A DNA stretch of 64,000 nt from positions 64,001 to 128,000 of the forward strand of contig JAHBXF010000002.1 in NCBI GenBank assembly GCA_019636615.1, in the 5' to 3' direction. This document shows positions 17,707-26,151 of the stretch, one piece after another. This stretch comes from Phycisphaeraceae bacterium. Its GTDB lineage: Bacteria > Planctomycetota > Phycisphaerae > Phycisphaerales > UBA1924. A program made the position numbers and the translations under genes. Below the pieces are notes generated by a model that saw only the letters and a list, made by a program, of their open reading frames with translations, ran no database searches and was not told the DNA's origin. Position 1 is the stretch's first letter, and each line of letters begins with the position of its first letter.

Positions 17707-18912
17707 ATGAGAAGGCGAGCCGCCGTCATATGCGCCCTGCGAACCCCCATCGGCCGCTACGGCGGCGCACTCTCTTCGGTCAGGCCCGATGACCTGGCCG
17801 CGCACGTCATCCGCGCTGTCGTCGCACGAAGCGGCATCGATGGTGCGTTGATTGACGACGTGTACATGGGCGCGGCCAACCAGGCGGGCGAAGACAACCG
17901 CAACGTCGCCCGCATGGGCGCGCTCCTGGCGGGCCTGCCGGTCACCGTCCCGGGCAGCACCGTCAACCGCCTGTGCGCATCCGGGCTTGAGGCCATCAAC
18001 ATCGCAGCGAGAATGATCGAGGCCGACCACGGCGATGTCTTCATCGCCGGTGGTGTAGAGTCAATGAGCCGGGCGCCGCTGGTGCTCAGCAAGGCCCAGA
18101 GCGCGTTCGACCGCGAGCAGGAACTGGTAGACACCTCCATCGGCTGGCGGTTTGTCAACCCCAGGCTCGCCGCGATGCACCACCCGTACTCGATGGGCGA
18201 AACCGCCGAGAATGTCGCGCGTGCCCACAGCATCAGCCGTGAAGAACAAGACCGCTTCGCGCTGGCCAGCCAGCGCAAATGGGCCGCGGCCAACGAGAAA
18301 GGCCTCTTCGCTGACGAGGTTGTCCCCGTTGAAATCCCGCAGCGCAAGGGCGGGCCGGTCGTGGTCTTGGTCGATGAACACCCACGCCCCGACACAACGC
18401 CCGAACAACTCGCCAGACTGCGCCCGGTCTTTGCACGCGACGACAAGGGCACTGTCACGGCGGGCAACGCTTCGGGCGTCAACGACGGCGCGGCCGCGCT
18501 GCTGTTGATGGAGGCCGCGCGCGCCGCATCGCTGGGCCTGAAACCCATCGCGTACGTGGGCGCGAGCGCTTCGGCCGGGGTAGACCCCGCGCACATGGGC
18601 ATCGGGCCGGTGCCCGCCGTGCGCCGCGCGCTCGCGCGGGCGGGCCTGAACCTGGCCGAGATCGGGCTTGTCGAACTCAACGAGGCCTTCGCCGCGCAGT
18701 CTGTCGCGTGCATCCGCGAACTGGGCCTGGATGAATCGATCGTCAACGTCAACGGCGGCGCGATCGCCATGGGGCACCCGCTGGGGTGCAGCGGCGCGAG
18801 AATCGCCGCCACGCTTATCCACGAAATGTCACGTCGCGGCGTTCGTCGCGGCGTCGCTTCTTTGTGCGTCGGTGTCGGGCAGGGGCTGGCGACCGTCTTT
18901 GAACGCGATTGA
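17707..18912 (+). CDS. Thiolase (acetyl-CoA acyltransferase)
   Basis: A 401-aa thiolase that cleaves or forms 3-oxoacyl-CoA. The nucleophile Cys90 is in [13 protein letters not shown], His357 in [13 protein letters not shown], and the second catalytic Cys387 in LCVGVGQG (usually CxGGG). [10 protein letters not shown] and [11 protein letters not shown] are also diagnostic. Length is normal for degradative thiolases such as FadA and PcaF. The gene converges on a minus-strand operon encoding a CoA-transferase and aminotransferase. This suggests it performs the final thiolysis of a 3-oxoacyl-CoA made by that operon; general beta-oxidation is an alternative. The start at ATG 17707 is the only one that leaves the N-terminal strand intact. 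Confidence 0.95.
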   Translation: MRRRAAVICALRTPIGRYGGALSSVRPDDLAAHVIRAVVARSGIDGALIDDVYMGAANQAGEDNRNVARMGALLAGLPVTVPGSTVNRLCASGLEAINIAARMIEADHGDVFIAGGVESMSRAPLVLSKAQSAFDREQELVDTSIGWRFVNPRLAAMHHPYSMGETAENVARAHSISREEQDRFALASQRKWAAANEKGLFADEVVPVEIPQRKGGPVVVLVDEHPRPDTTPEQLARLRPVFARDDKGTVTAGNASGVNDGAAALLLMEAARAASLGLKPIAYVGASASAGVDPAHMGIGPVPAVRRALARAGLNLAEIGLVELNEAFAAQSVACIRELGLDESIVNVNGGAIAMGHPLGCSGARIAATLIHEMSRRGVRRGVASLCVGVGQGLATVFERD

Positions 18913-19005
18913 CCGCCTGGGCTTCATGCTCTGCCCTCGCGCACACAAGCGTGTTTCTCGGAACGTGCGGGAGGAGTGAGTGGGGGAACGAATGCTGGCG
19001 TGTGC

Positions 19006-19042
19006 GGGGGATTCGCGGGGGGGTTGGTAGGGGGGGTGGGGG
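19006..19042 (+). repeat. G-run tract with G-quadruplex potential
   Basis: Four G-runs (5, 7, 7 and 5 G) with loops of 6, 6 and 1 nt lie between the convergent thiolase and aminotransferase genes. The tract is intergenic and strand-asymmetric. Confidence 0.8.
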
Positions 19043-19071
19043 TGGCATCATGCGCCGCGTGCCGCCAGCGA

Positions 19072-20394
19072 TCAGGCCATCGCGGCGATTTTTTCAAAGC
19101 CCGCACCGAATGACGCAACGAGCGCATCGATCTCGGTTTCGGTCATAGGCGTCGAGAGCGCGGCCGAACACGAGTTGATGAGAATGAAGCCGTCGTCAAA
19201 GAGGTGCCCCAGCAGCGCCTTGAGCCGTTTGTTCTCGTCCGCCGTGAGGTACGCCTCGCGGTAGTTGCGCGGCGCCGTGGGCTTGAGGTGAACACGGAAC
19301 ATCGATCCCGCGCCCGTCACGCTCGCGGCAACGCCGGTCTCGCGGATGGCTTGTTCGATTCCCTTCATCGCACGCCGCGCGAGCCCGTTGAGGCGGTCAA
19401 CCTCCGCCCGGCTGAACTTCTCCATCGCCGAAAGGCCCGCGCTGACGCTGACCGGGTTGGCCGAGAAGGTGCCCGAGTGCGGGTAGACGTAGCGGGGCGA
19501 GCGTGGGTTGAGAACATCCATGACCTCGGCCCGCCCGGCCACCGCGCCGATGGGGAACCCGCCGCCGATCATCTTGCCCAGCGCGGTGAGATCCGGCGTG
19601 ACGCGGTACTGCTGCTGAAGCCCCCCATAGTTTGACCTGAAGGTGATGACCTCATCGAAGAACAGGAGCACGCCGTTGCGGCTTGTCCAGTCTTTGACCG
19701 CTTCGAGATACGCGGCGTCCGCCGGGTTCAACCCGATGCGGTGGGGCATGGGGTCGAGCACGACACACGCCAGCGAGTGCTTGGCCCGTTCAAGCAGTTC
19801 GATGGTGCGGTCGGTGTTGTTGAAGGGAATCACCACCACGTCGTTCACGACCGATTCGGGCGTGCCGCGCACCAGGGGCACGCGTCGCGGCTCGTCCGGG
19901 TTTCCCCACGTGGCGGGCGTGGGTGTCTGGCTCACTTCCAGGCAGTCATACCCGCCGTGGTACGCGCCCTCGGCCTTGGCGATCATCGGGCGGCCTGTGA
20001 AGGCACGCGCGATCTTCACGCCCACCATCGTGGCTTCGGTGCCCGAGTTGACAAAGCGCAAGCGCTCAAAGCCGGGGTTGCGCGACCGCAGGTGTTCGGC
20101 GCACCGCACCTCAACCTCGGTCGCGGCGTTGAAGGCCGTGCCCCGGCGCAACTGCTCGCTCACGGTGCGAACCATGTCCGGGTCTGCGTGCCCGTGGATG
20201 AGCGACGCCATGTTGTTCGCAAAGTCCAGGCGTGTCACGCCCTCGATGTCCGTGATGCGGCACCCCTCCGCACGCTCAACGTAGAGGGGGTGGGGGTCTT
20301 GCAGCGCGGCGTTTCGGCTGACACCGCCGGGAAGAATGCCCAGCGCACGCTCATACAGCGCGGCGCTCCGGGTGACATCAACGTGCGTGCTCAT
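19072..20394 (-). CDS. Class III aminotransferase, HemL/GSAM-like
   Basis: A 440-aa PLP enzyme and last gene of a four-gene operon. The N-terminus YERALGILPGGVSRNA and RFVNSGTEATMVGVKIARAF are typical of glutamate-1-semialdehyde aminomutases and related transaminases. LLFFDEVITFRSNYGG holds the PLP-pyridine Asp, and LGKMIGGGFPIGAVAGR holds the PLP Lys near 272. GSAM-like transaminases acting on beta-amino acids (for example the beta-phenylalanine aminotransferase of Variovorax) belong to this branch. The operon context (aminomutase, CoA-transferase) fits conversion of a beta-amino acid to a 3-oxo acid better than tetrapyrrole synthesis. It lies 28 nt after the CoA-transferase B gene. Substrate is inferred. 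Confidence 0.85.
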   Translation of the reverse strand: MSTHVDVTRSAALYERALGILPGGVSRNAALQDPHPLYVERAEGCRITDIEGVTRLDFANNMASLIHGHADPDMVRTVSEQLRRGTAFNAATEVEVRCAEHLRSRNPGFERLRFVNSGTEATMVGVKIARAFTGRPMIAKAEGAYHGGYDCLEVSQTPTPATWGNPDEPRRVPLVRGTPESVVNDVVVIPFNNTDRTIELLERAKHSLACVVLDPMPHRIGLNPADAAYLEAVKDWTSRNGVLLFFDEVITFRSNYGGLQQQYRVTPDLTALGKMIGGGFPIGAVAGRAEVMDVLNPRSPRYVYPHSGTFSANPVSVSAGLSAMEKFSRAEVDRLNGLARRAMKGIEQAIRETGVAASVTGAGSMFRVHLKPTAPRNYREAYLTADENKRLKALLGHLFDDGFILINSCSAALSTPMTETEIDALVASFGAGFEKIAAMA

Positions 20395-20422
20395 AAAGAG
20401 TGGATCCCATGGGGGTGGCGCG

Positions 20423-21079
20423 TCAGCGCCGCAGGAGAGGGGCCGCGGTTCGTTCCTTCACATACTCAAACTCAACGCCGGGAGCGAGTTCAACAAGACG
20501 AAAGCCCTCGGGGGTCACGTCGATCACGGCGAGTTCCGTGTAGACGCGGTTGATGACCCCGCGCCCCGTGAGCGGATAGGTGCAGCGCTCCACGAGTTTG
20601 GGCTCGCCCGTCTTTGTGCAGTGCTGGGTGATCACATAAACAGACTTGACGCCCGCGACAAGGTCCATCGCCCCGCCGACGGCGGGGATGGCGTCCGGCT
20701 CGCCGGTCGACCAGTTCGCGAGATCGCCGTTGCAGGCTACCTGCATCGCGCCCAGCACGCACAGGTCGATGTGCCCGCCGCGGATCATCGCGAAACTGTC
20801 TGCGTGATGGAAGTATGCCGCGCCGGGCAGCGCGGTCACCTGCCTCTTGCCGGCGTTGATCAGTTCGGGGTCGCCGGCGTCGGGCGCGGGCGAGGGCCCC
20901 ATCCCCAGCAGGCCGTTCTCGGTGTGATAGATGAGCGTTCGGCCCTCGGGCACAAACCTGGCGACGAGTTCAGGGATGCCGATGCCCAGGTTCACATACG
21001 AGCCGTTGGGAATATCAAGGGCCAGGCGGCGCGCCATCTCGTCGCGTGTCCAGCCGGCCTCCTCGCCGTGCGTGCTCAT
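20423..21079 (-). CDS. 3-oxoacid CoA-transferase subunit B
   Basis: A 218-aa beta subunit of a family I CoA-transferase. VNLGIGIPELVARFVPEG and the catalytic glutamate motif YHTENGLLGMG (Glu54, which forms the acyl-CoA thioester intermediate) are intact. [20 protein letters not shown] and [14 protein letters not shown] complete the signature. It works as a heteromer with subunit A, whose stop overlaps its ATG (ATGA). Known substrates of the family include acetoacetate, 3-oxoadipate and other 3-oxo acids; specificity cannot be read from sequence alone. A related but partnerless subunit is found at 52.3 kb. Confidence 0.93.
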   Translation of the reverse strand: MSTHGEEAGWTRDEMARRLALDIPNGSYVNLGIGIPELVARFVPEGRTLIYHTENGLLGMGPSPAPDAGDPELINAGKRQVTALPGAAYFHHADSFAMIRGGHIDLCVLGAMQVACNGDLANWSTGEPDAIPAVGGAMDLVAGVKSVYVITQHCTKTGEPKLVERCTYPLTGRGVINRVYTELAVIDVTPEGFRLVELAPGVEFEYVKERTAAPLLRR

Positions 21080-21786
21080 GGATAGGTCGCCCCCGCCGCG
21101 ACAAGTTCTGATTCGTGCAAGGGCGTGGCAACCTCAACAACACGATCGACAAAGATGCCCGGCGTCACGACCGATTCAGGATCGATGCCCCCCGGTTCGA
21201 CAACCGTGTTCACCTGCACAATGGTCACCCCGGCCGCCATCGCCATGATCGGCCCGAAGTTGCGGGCTGTCTTGTTGTACACCACGTTGCCGAATCGGTC
21301 GGCCCGACGCCCCTTGATGAGCGCGAAATCAGCCCGCAGCCATCGCTCCAGCAGGTATTCCTTGCCGTCGAAGAGGCGAGACTCTTTGCCCTCGGCCAGC
21401 GGCGTGCCCACGGCCGCCGGCGTGTAGAACGCCGGAACCCCCGCGCCGCCCGCGCGGATGCGCTCGGCGAGCGTGCCCTGCGGCACCAGTTCCAGTTCCA
21501 CCTTTCCCTGCCGGTAAAGTTCCGGGAACACGGTCGAGTTCGCCGTCCGGGGGAAGGAGCAGACAACCTTCGCCACACGCTGGGCCTTGAGCAGCGCGGC
21601 CAAGCCCACCTCACCGCTGCCGGTGTTGTTGCTGATCACCGTCAGCCCGCGCGCCCCATGGTCGATGAGCGCGTGGATGAGTTCGATGGGGCTCCCGGCC
21701 TCTCCAAACCCGCCGATCATCACCGTGGCACCGTCGTGGATGTCCGCGACGGCCCGCGTGGGGTCTTGAACTCGCTTGTCGATCAT
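21076..21786 (-). CDS. 3-oxoacid CoA-transferase subunit A
   Basis: A 236-aa alpha subunit of a family I CoA-transferase. The glycine-rich MIGGFGEAGSPIELIHAL near the N-terminus, LTVISNNTGSG, and the segment FALIKGRRADRFGNVVY (RxDxxGN) are characteristic. GVTIVQVNTVVEPGGIDPE near 185-205 is the conserved C-terminal block. The ATG at 21786 lies 12 nt after the stop of the radical-SAM gene, and the TGA overlaps the subunit B start. This is a tight operon in the order aminomutase-like, A, B, aminotransferase. Confidence 0.93.
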   Translation of the reverse strand: MIDKRVQDPTRAVADIHDGATVMIGGFGEAGSPIELIHALIDHGARGLTVISNNTGSGEVGLAALLKAQRVAKVVCSFPRTANSTVFPELYRQGKVELELVPQGTLAERIRAGGAGVPAFYTPAAVGTPLAEGKESRLFDGKEYLLERWLRADFALIKGRRADRFGNVVYNKTARNFGPIMAMAAGVTIVQVNTVVEPGGIDPESVVTPGIFVDRVVEVATPLHESELVAAGATYP

Positions 21787-21798
21787 CTTCGTCGCCGT

Positions 21799-23229
21799 TC
21801 AGTGTGCGGCCAGGGTCGTCGCGTCTTTCACGCGGGAATAGTCGTAGAGGCCGGCCTCGTCGAACAGCACGCGGTCCTCGTAGTCGTTGAACCAGATGGC
21901 CTTGGGGTTGCGCCCCACGATGCACACCTTGCAGCGGTCAGGGGCGCTCCCCGCGCTGCGCAGGATCTTGAAGATCACCACGCCGTGCTCAGAGCCCGCC
22001 AGCCCGGGGATGGGCTCGTTGGTGACCGCGACAACCTCGGTCTTGCCCTTGTAGTGCGTGATCGACAGGCGGGCGTGGGCCTCGACCCCCGAAAGCCCCT
22101 TCTGCGACTCGTTGAGGATGTGCCACGCTCGCTCGATGGGGATGTTGAACGCCTTGTACGCGACGATATCGCGTCCGCAGAAGAAGTAGTGGTTGTCGGC
22201 GCCCACGCGCTTGATCTCTCGCTGCATGATCCGCAGCGCGTCGGGGTCGTCGTTGATATCGCGGATGATCGGCGTCTGGTTCTCAACGGTGATCCAGCCG
22301 CGGGATAGAATGCCCCGCATCGCCGCGCCCGTGTCGGGCACCCACTGATAAAACCCCTTCTCGTCCTGCACATAGTCGCCGTTGTCGTCCTTCACCAGGA
22401 ACTCGTCGGGGTGCTCGAAGTGCACCATCAGGTGCAGGCCCACATCCGGGTATGTCTCGTGGAACGCGTCGAGCATCGCCAGGAATGTCTCGTCGAAACG
22501 CTTGGGGTAGAAGGCCATCTCCTTGGTGCCGATGCGGATCGACTCGATGCCGCTCTCGGCCAGCGCGCTCAGCCACGCCGCGATCTTCGAGTTGTTGAGC
22601 ACCATGGGGTCGCCCCCCGAGAGAAGAATCTCGCGGAGTTTCTCGCGCCCCGAGTCGGGGTGCCGACCGCCGTTGGCGGCCACCTTCGCGTTGAAATCGC
22701 GGATGTACTCGGTCACGGCGGGGATCTCGGCGAGGCCCTTCTTGGCGACGGTGCCGTCCTTTCGCTCGATCTCCTTGCGCGCGATCAGTTCTTCGCGGTA
22801 GCAGAAGCGGCAGTGGGCCGAACACGTCGAGACCACATACAGCAGGCCCATCTCGTACTTGTGCAGCAGGCCCTCGACGGGGCTGTAGTCCATCTGGTGG
22901 CCCGGGTCTTCCGAACCCGCAAGATCGATCGTTTCGTCCGGGCTGGCCTTCACCAGGCGCTGCATCGGCTTGCTCTTGGTGGCAAGGTCGAAGTAGTGCC
23001 TGGTCACCTTCACCGGCATGCGCTTCTCGACGTCGCGCGCGCCTCCCTTGAGCACACGCAGGCTCACCAGTTCGTCGCGGCTGTAGAAGTTCATCATGTC
23101 CTGCGGCGCACGCTCGTCGATGAACGGCGCCAGCCCGTTGATGATCTCTCGCTTGTACTGCGTGTCCACCACCCGCTCGAGAAAGAGACGCTCCCGGTCG
23201 GTCTGCACATACTCCTGAGTTGACGACAT
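21799..23229 (-). CDS. KamA-like radical SAM protein (lysine 2,3-aminomutase family, divergent)
   Basis: A 476-aa protein from ATG 23229, which has AAAGGAG 4 nt upstream. Family members use a [4Fe-4S] cluster, SAM and PLP to shift an amino group from C2 to C3. The cluster motif is STCSAHCRFCYREE (C-x3-C-x2-C) near residue 135. ILLSGGDPMVL (GGD) follows, then HLMVHFEHPDE. In the C-terminal part the PGGGGK PLP loop of clostridial lysine aminomutase is replaced by HYKGKTE; the Lys is kept. The Asp seven residues before it, which binds the lysine side chain in that enzyme, aligns with Ser. The substrate may therefore not be lysine. First gene of the operon. Confidence 0.85.
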   Translation of the reverse strand: MSSTQEYVQTDRERLFLERVVDTQYKREIINGLAPFIDERAPQDMMNFYSRDELVSLRVLKGGARDVEKRMPVKVTRHYFDLATKSKPMQRLVKASPDETIDLAGSEDPGHQMDYSPVEGLLHKYEMGLLYVVSTCSAHCRFCYREELIARKEIERKDGTVAKKGLAEIPAVTEYIRDFNAKVAANGGRHPDSGREKLREILLSGGDPMVLNNSKIAAWLSALAESGIESIRIGTKEMAFYPKRFDETFLAMLDAFHETYPDVGLHLMVHFEHPDEFLVKDDNGDYVQDEKGFYQWVPDTGAAMRGILSRGWITVENQTPIIRDINDDPDALRIMQREIKRVGADNHYFFCGRDIVAYKAFNIPIERAWHILNESQKGLSGVEAHARLSITHYKGKTEVVAVTNEPIPGLAGSEHGVVIFKILRSAGSAPDRCKVCIVGRNPKAIWFNDYEDRVLFDEAGLYDYSRVKDATTLAAH

Positions 23230-23283
23230 GGCGACTCCTTTCGAACCTGGTGCTCTAAACCTCGGACCGCCCACGAAAGAGGC

Positions 23284-23303
23284 CTGTTCAACAATAGGAA
23301 CAG
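23284..23303 (-). promoter_or_regulatory. Inverted repeat upstream of the aminomutase operon
   Basis: CTGTTC (23284-23289) and GAACAG (23298-23303) form a perfect 6-bp inverted repeat with an 8-nt AT-rich centre, 55 nt upstream of the operon's first ATG. The size and position fit a dimeric repressor operator. The regulator is unknown. Confidence 0.4.
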
Positions 23304-23698
23304 CCCTCACCTTCGGCCAGTTTGGCTGGCGCCACGCCCGAGAACCCTCCTTCACCATCTCCACGCCGCGCGGCACCTACCGGGGAACGAAAACGCCCCA
23401 GCCACTCCCACTCCCACTCCCTCGCCATGCCACGCGTACCAAGCCGCAGAAACCAAAGGAGGTGATCCGGTCGCACACTCCCCGCCGCGCGGCTCGCACG
23501 CCACGGCCACCCCTCGGTTCATCATTCATTTCTTTCGGTCTTCTCGCGAGGCTTCTTGCGGCGCCCGCGCTTCATGCACCGCCCGATCGGGTTGATGGCG
23601 CCGCCCATGCAAGTTCGGCGCCGGCGGCCGCGTTGCACGCACAGCGGAGCCGAGCGACGCCGTCGATACGCTCATACACCCGCCCGCTGGATCACACC

Positions 23699-23845
23699 AT
23701 GAACGCCTTTGATCTCGCGCGGCATCTGGGCGTTCACCCCGGCATGGGCTCTCAGATTCTCAACGGCGAGCGGGCCCTCACCGTGAACCACCTCTAACTT
23801 CTGTCGGCGAAGTTCCATGCAACCGCGGATACGCAGATGCCCTGA
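23699..23845 (+). pseudogene. Relic of a HigA-type antitoxin / XRE-like HTH protein
   Basis: The frame from ATG 23699 reads MNAFDLARHLGVHP then GMGSQILNGERALTVNHL, stops at TAA (23795-23797), and continues in the same frame as LLSAKFHATADTQMP to TGA at 23843-23845. Together this resembles the C-terminal half of HigA-like antitoxins: helix-turn-helix, then an LTVEH-like turn, then a LSxRFxVS-like tail. The fragment is interrupted by one in-frame stop and lacks the usual N-terminal half. No toxin gene is adjacent. I interpret it as a decayed gene; a functional 32-aa peptide is possible but unlikely. Confidence 0.6.
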
Positions 23846-24256
23846 GCCGGTCGTGCCGGCAGGGCCAGTGTCGCCGCGCACCCGTGCTGATCGCGCAGTT
23901 TCCCATGGCCGCGGCCGCGACGGGCGGTTCGAGGAGCATCGATATTGCTCACCTTCGCGGAAACAAGAGCCGGCGCTCGTATGACTCGCCATCCCCCGCC
24001 CGAGAACCCGGCGCATATCCCGCATGAAAGCCCGACCTTGTTCGGTTCTTGCCCGCCGCGGAGGGGGGTGATGGAACCCCAACGGTTCGTCGATACGTAT
24101 CAGATGAGAGCGGGCACGCGAAGCCTGCCGAGGCCTGTGTAGAATGGGGTGCATGCCAACGTGGAAGGAACCCGTCGAAACTCCGAACAGACTGGGCGAA
24201 GCGAGTCATCCCCGCCGCGCCACGCGCGGCCGGAGCGCCCCGAGGGCGTCGCGCCC

Positions 24257-25711
24257 ATGAGCACCCATCACGATGCATCTGGCAAGGGTTCGTCGGGGGG
24301 GGATGCGGCTGGCCGCCCCAAGACGCCGGAGAGCGACACGACCGAGATGGAAGCCTCACGCATCTCCGCGCCAGATTCAACGCGCAGCGGTGAGGGGACA
24401 AACTCGGGCGGCTCGACGGGCATGGTGGTTCCCACGGCGGATGAAGTCCGGCAGGAAGTGGCCAAGCAGGGCTCGAACATCGACACGATCCTGGGCCGGA
24501 TGGTGATCGACAACCAACTGGCGACGCCCGAAGAGGTGCAGCACTGCCTGACGATGGCCAAGACCCTGGCGGAAGAGCGCAACCAGCGTTCGCTGGCCGA
24601 ACTGCTCATCGAGAACGACTATGTGACCATGCGCCAGATGTCCCGTCTGCGCGAGATGGCCAACGCCGAAAAGAGCGGGCAGAAGATCCCCGGGTACAAG
24701 ATCATCAGCAAACTCGGCGCGGGCGCCATGGCCACGGTCTTCAAGGCCAAGCAACTGAGCCTCGACCGCATCGTGGCCATCAAGGTGCTGCCGCGCAAGT
24801 TCACGAGCAACCCGCAGTTCATCGAGCGGTTCTACGCCGAGGGGCGCGCCGCGGCGCAACTGAACCACCCGAACATCGTGCAGGCCTATGACGTGGGCAA
24901 GGCGGGTGATTACCACTACTTCGTGATGGAGTATGTGGAGGGGAGCACGGTGTATGACGAGATCGTCAAGAACCGCCGCTACACCGAGTCTGAGGCGATC
25001 AACATCGCCATTCAGGTGGCCGAAGCGCTGCACCACGCGCACGAACGCGGGCTCATCCACCGCGACGTGAAGCCCAAGAACATCATGATCACAGGTTCGG
25101 GCATCGCCAAACTGGCCGACATGGGCCTGGCCCGGGCGATCTCGGATAAAGAAGCCGCGGAGGCCGAGCAGGGCAAGGCCTTCGGCACGCCCTACTACAT
25201 CAGCCCCGAGCAGATCCGCGGCGACCTGAACATCACGCCGGCGGCGGATATCTATTCGCTGGGCGCCACGCTCTACCACATGGTTACCGGGGCGGTGCCC
25301 TTCGACGGCAAAAACCCATCGGCCGTGATGCACAAGCACCTGAAGGCCGACCTTGTGGCACCCGACCACGTCAACCCGCGGCTGAGCAGCGGCATCTCGG
25401 AAGTCATCGAGATGATGATGTCCAAGAACCCCAAGGCCCGCTACCGCTCCTGCCAGGACGTGATCTCTGATCTCATCGCCATCCGCGGGGGCAAGGCCCC
25501 GCCGATAGCGCACAAAGATTTCGGCGCGGCCGACCTCGCCCAGATCGTTCAGGCCGAGGCCGCGGCGAGCGCCGATGGGGATATTCCGGTCAGCCAGACC
25601 ACGCCCGCCGCGGGCCTGAGCAACTGGCTGGTGATCACGCTGGGCATCCTGCTGATCGTCAGCGTGATGTTCAACATCTTCCTGCTGGTCGGGAGCTCGT
25701 CGGGCTCGTGA
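24257..25711 (+). CDS. Membrane-anchored Ser/Thr protein kinase
   Basis: A 484-aa Hanks-type kinase from ATG 24257; a GTG at 24149 is in frame but adds unstructured sequence. The first 60 residues are low-complexity. Residues about 65-140 form a small helical domain (ILGRMVIDNQLATPEEVQHC ...) like those preceding planctomycete kinases. The kinase domain (about 145-410) has the P-loop LGAGAMATVFKAK, Lys176 in VAIKVL, the catalytic loop HRDVKPKN with Asp270, DMG instead of DFG at 288, and GTPYYISPEQ. A single C-terminal membrane helix (WLVITLGILLIVSVMFNIFL) ends the protein with almost nothing outside. It therefore probably signals from the cytoplasmic face without an extracellular sensor. Confidence 0.93.
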   Translation: MSTHHDASGKGSSGGDAAGRPKTPESDTTEMEASRISAPDSTRSGEGTNSGGSTGMVVPTADEVRQEVAKQGSNIDTILGRMVIDNQLATPEEVQHCLTMAKTLAEERNQRSLAELLIENDYVTMRQMSRLREMANAEKSGQKIPGYKIISKLGAGAMATVFKAKQLSLDRIVAIKVLPRKFTSNPQFIERFYAEGRAAAQLNHPNIVQAYDVGKAGDYHYFVMEYVEGSTVYDEIVKNRRYTESEAINIAIQVAEALHHAHERGLIHRDVKPKNIMITGSGIAKLADMGLARAISDKEAAEAEQGKAFGTPYYISPEQIRGDLNITPAADIYSLGATLYHMVTGAVPFDGKNPSAVMHKHLKADLVAPDHVNPRLSSGISEVIEMMMSKNPKARYRSCQDVISDLIAIRGGKAPPIAHKDFGAADLAQIVQAEAAASADGDIPVSQTTPAAGLSNWLVITLGILLIVSVMFNIFLLVGSSSGS

Positions 25712-26151
25712 TGTCACCTCGCGCGGGAGAGGCTCGCGGGTGCGACGGGGCGTGGGTTGCAGCGCGATGGGCCGTTGAGATTGCCGGGGCGAGGTGCTCT
25801 GGCACGCCCGGTGCCATGCCGTACATTTTCCTGATTTTTGCGGCAAGACTGGTAAAAATTCTCTTGCTTCCTCGGCAGACTTGTGTTAGGCTTATGGGTA
25901 CATGACCCACAGCGGGACATCACGTGTCGGCACGCGGGCCTGTATCCGGCGATCGGCCGGCGTGGCGTGCGCGTGCCCAGGCCCTGCGACGTGCGCGAAA
26001 TACGGGTCATGACGGCGGCGCGCTTCCATCGTGCAGTTGGTTCCGGTGCGGCGAGCATGCTCGCCAGCCGTTTCATGTTTGTGCGCTTGGCGCGCGCCGC
26101 TGTGGCGCTGCGTCAGGCCGGTTTATTGGTTCTTTGAAAGGAGTCTCAGCC
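25712..26151. other. Spacer and predicted 5' leader of infC (440 nt)
   Basis: This region lies between the kinase stop and the infC start. A candidate promoter at 25864-25892 would give a leader of about 250 nt before infC, long enough for the structured regulatory leaders often found on infC-rpmI-rplT transcripts. I do not recognise a specific L20-binding or riboswitch structure. No convincing gene is present on either strand. Confidence 0.45.
25864..25892 (+). promoter_or_regulatory. Predicted promoter of infC
   Basis: TTGCTT at 25864-25869 and TAGGCT at 25887-25892 are separated by 17 nt. The surrounding region is AT-richer than the coding sequences. Transcription would start about 250 nt before the proposed infC start. 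Confidence 0.4.

Larger units (their letters stand above)
23230..24256. other. 1-kb spacer between divergent genes
   Basis: This is the longest non-coding stretch in the window. It holds the promoter region of the aminomutase operon with the inverted repeat at 23284-23303, a CCACTCCCACTCCCACTCCC tract near 23401-23421, and an antitoxin relic at 23699-23845. TAGAAT at 24140-24145 could be a -10 element for the kinase gene, but I found no matching -35. The plus-strand frame open from 23228 to the relic is Pro/Arg/Thr-rich and does not look like a protein. The base composition looks slightly less biased than in neighbouring genes. Confidence 0.5.

Noticed and set aside
23228..23797. A 189-aa protein covering the spacer
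   Set aside because: The first 155 residues are Pro/Arg/Thr-rich without structure. Only the last 32 residues resemble a protein family, and they fit better as an independent relic.
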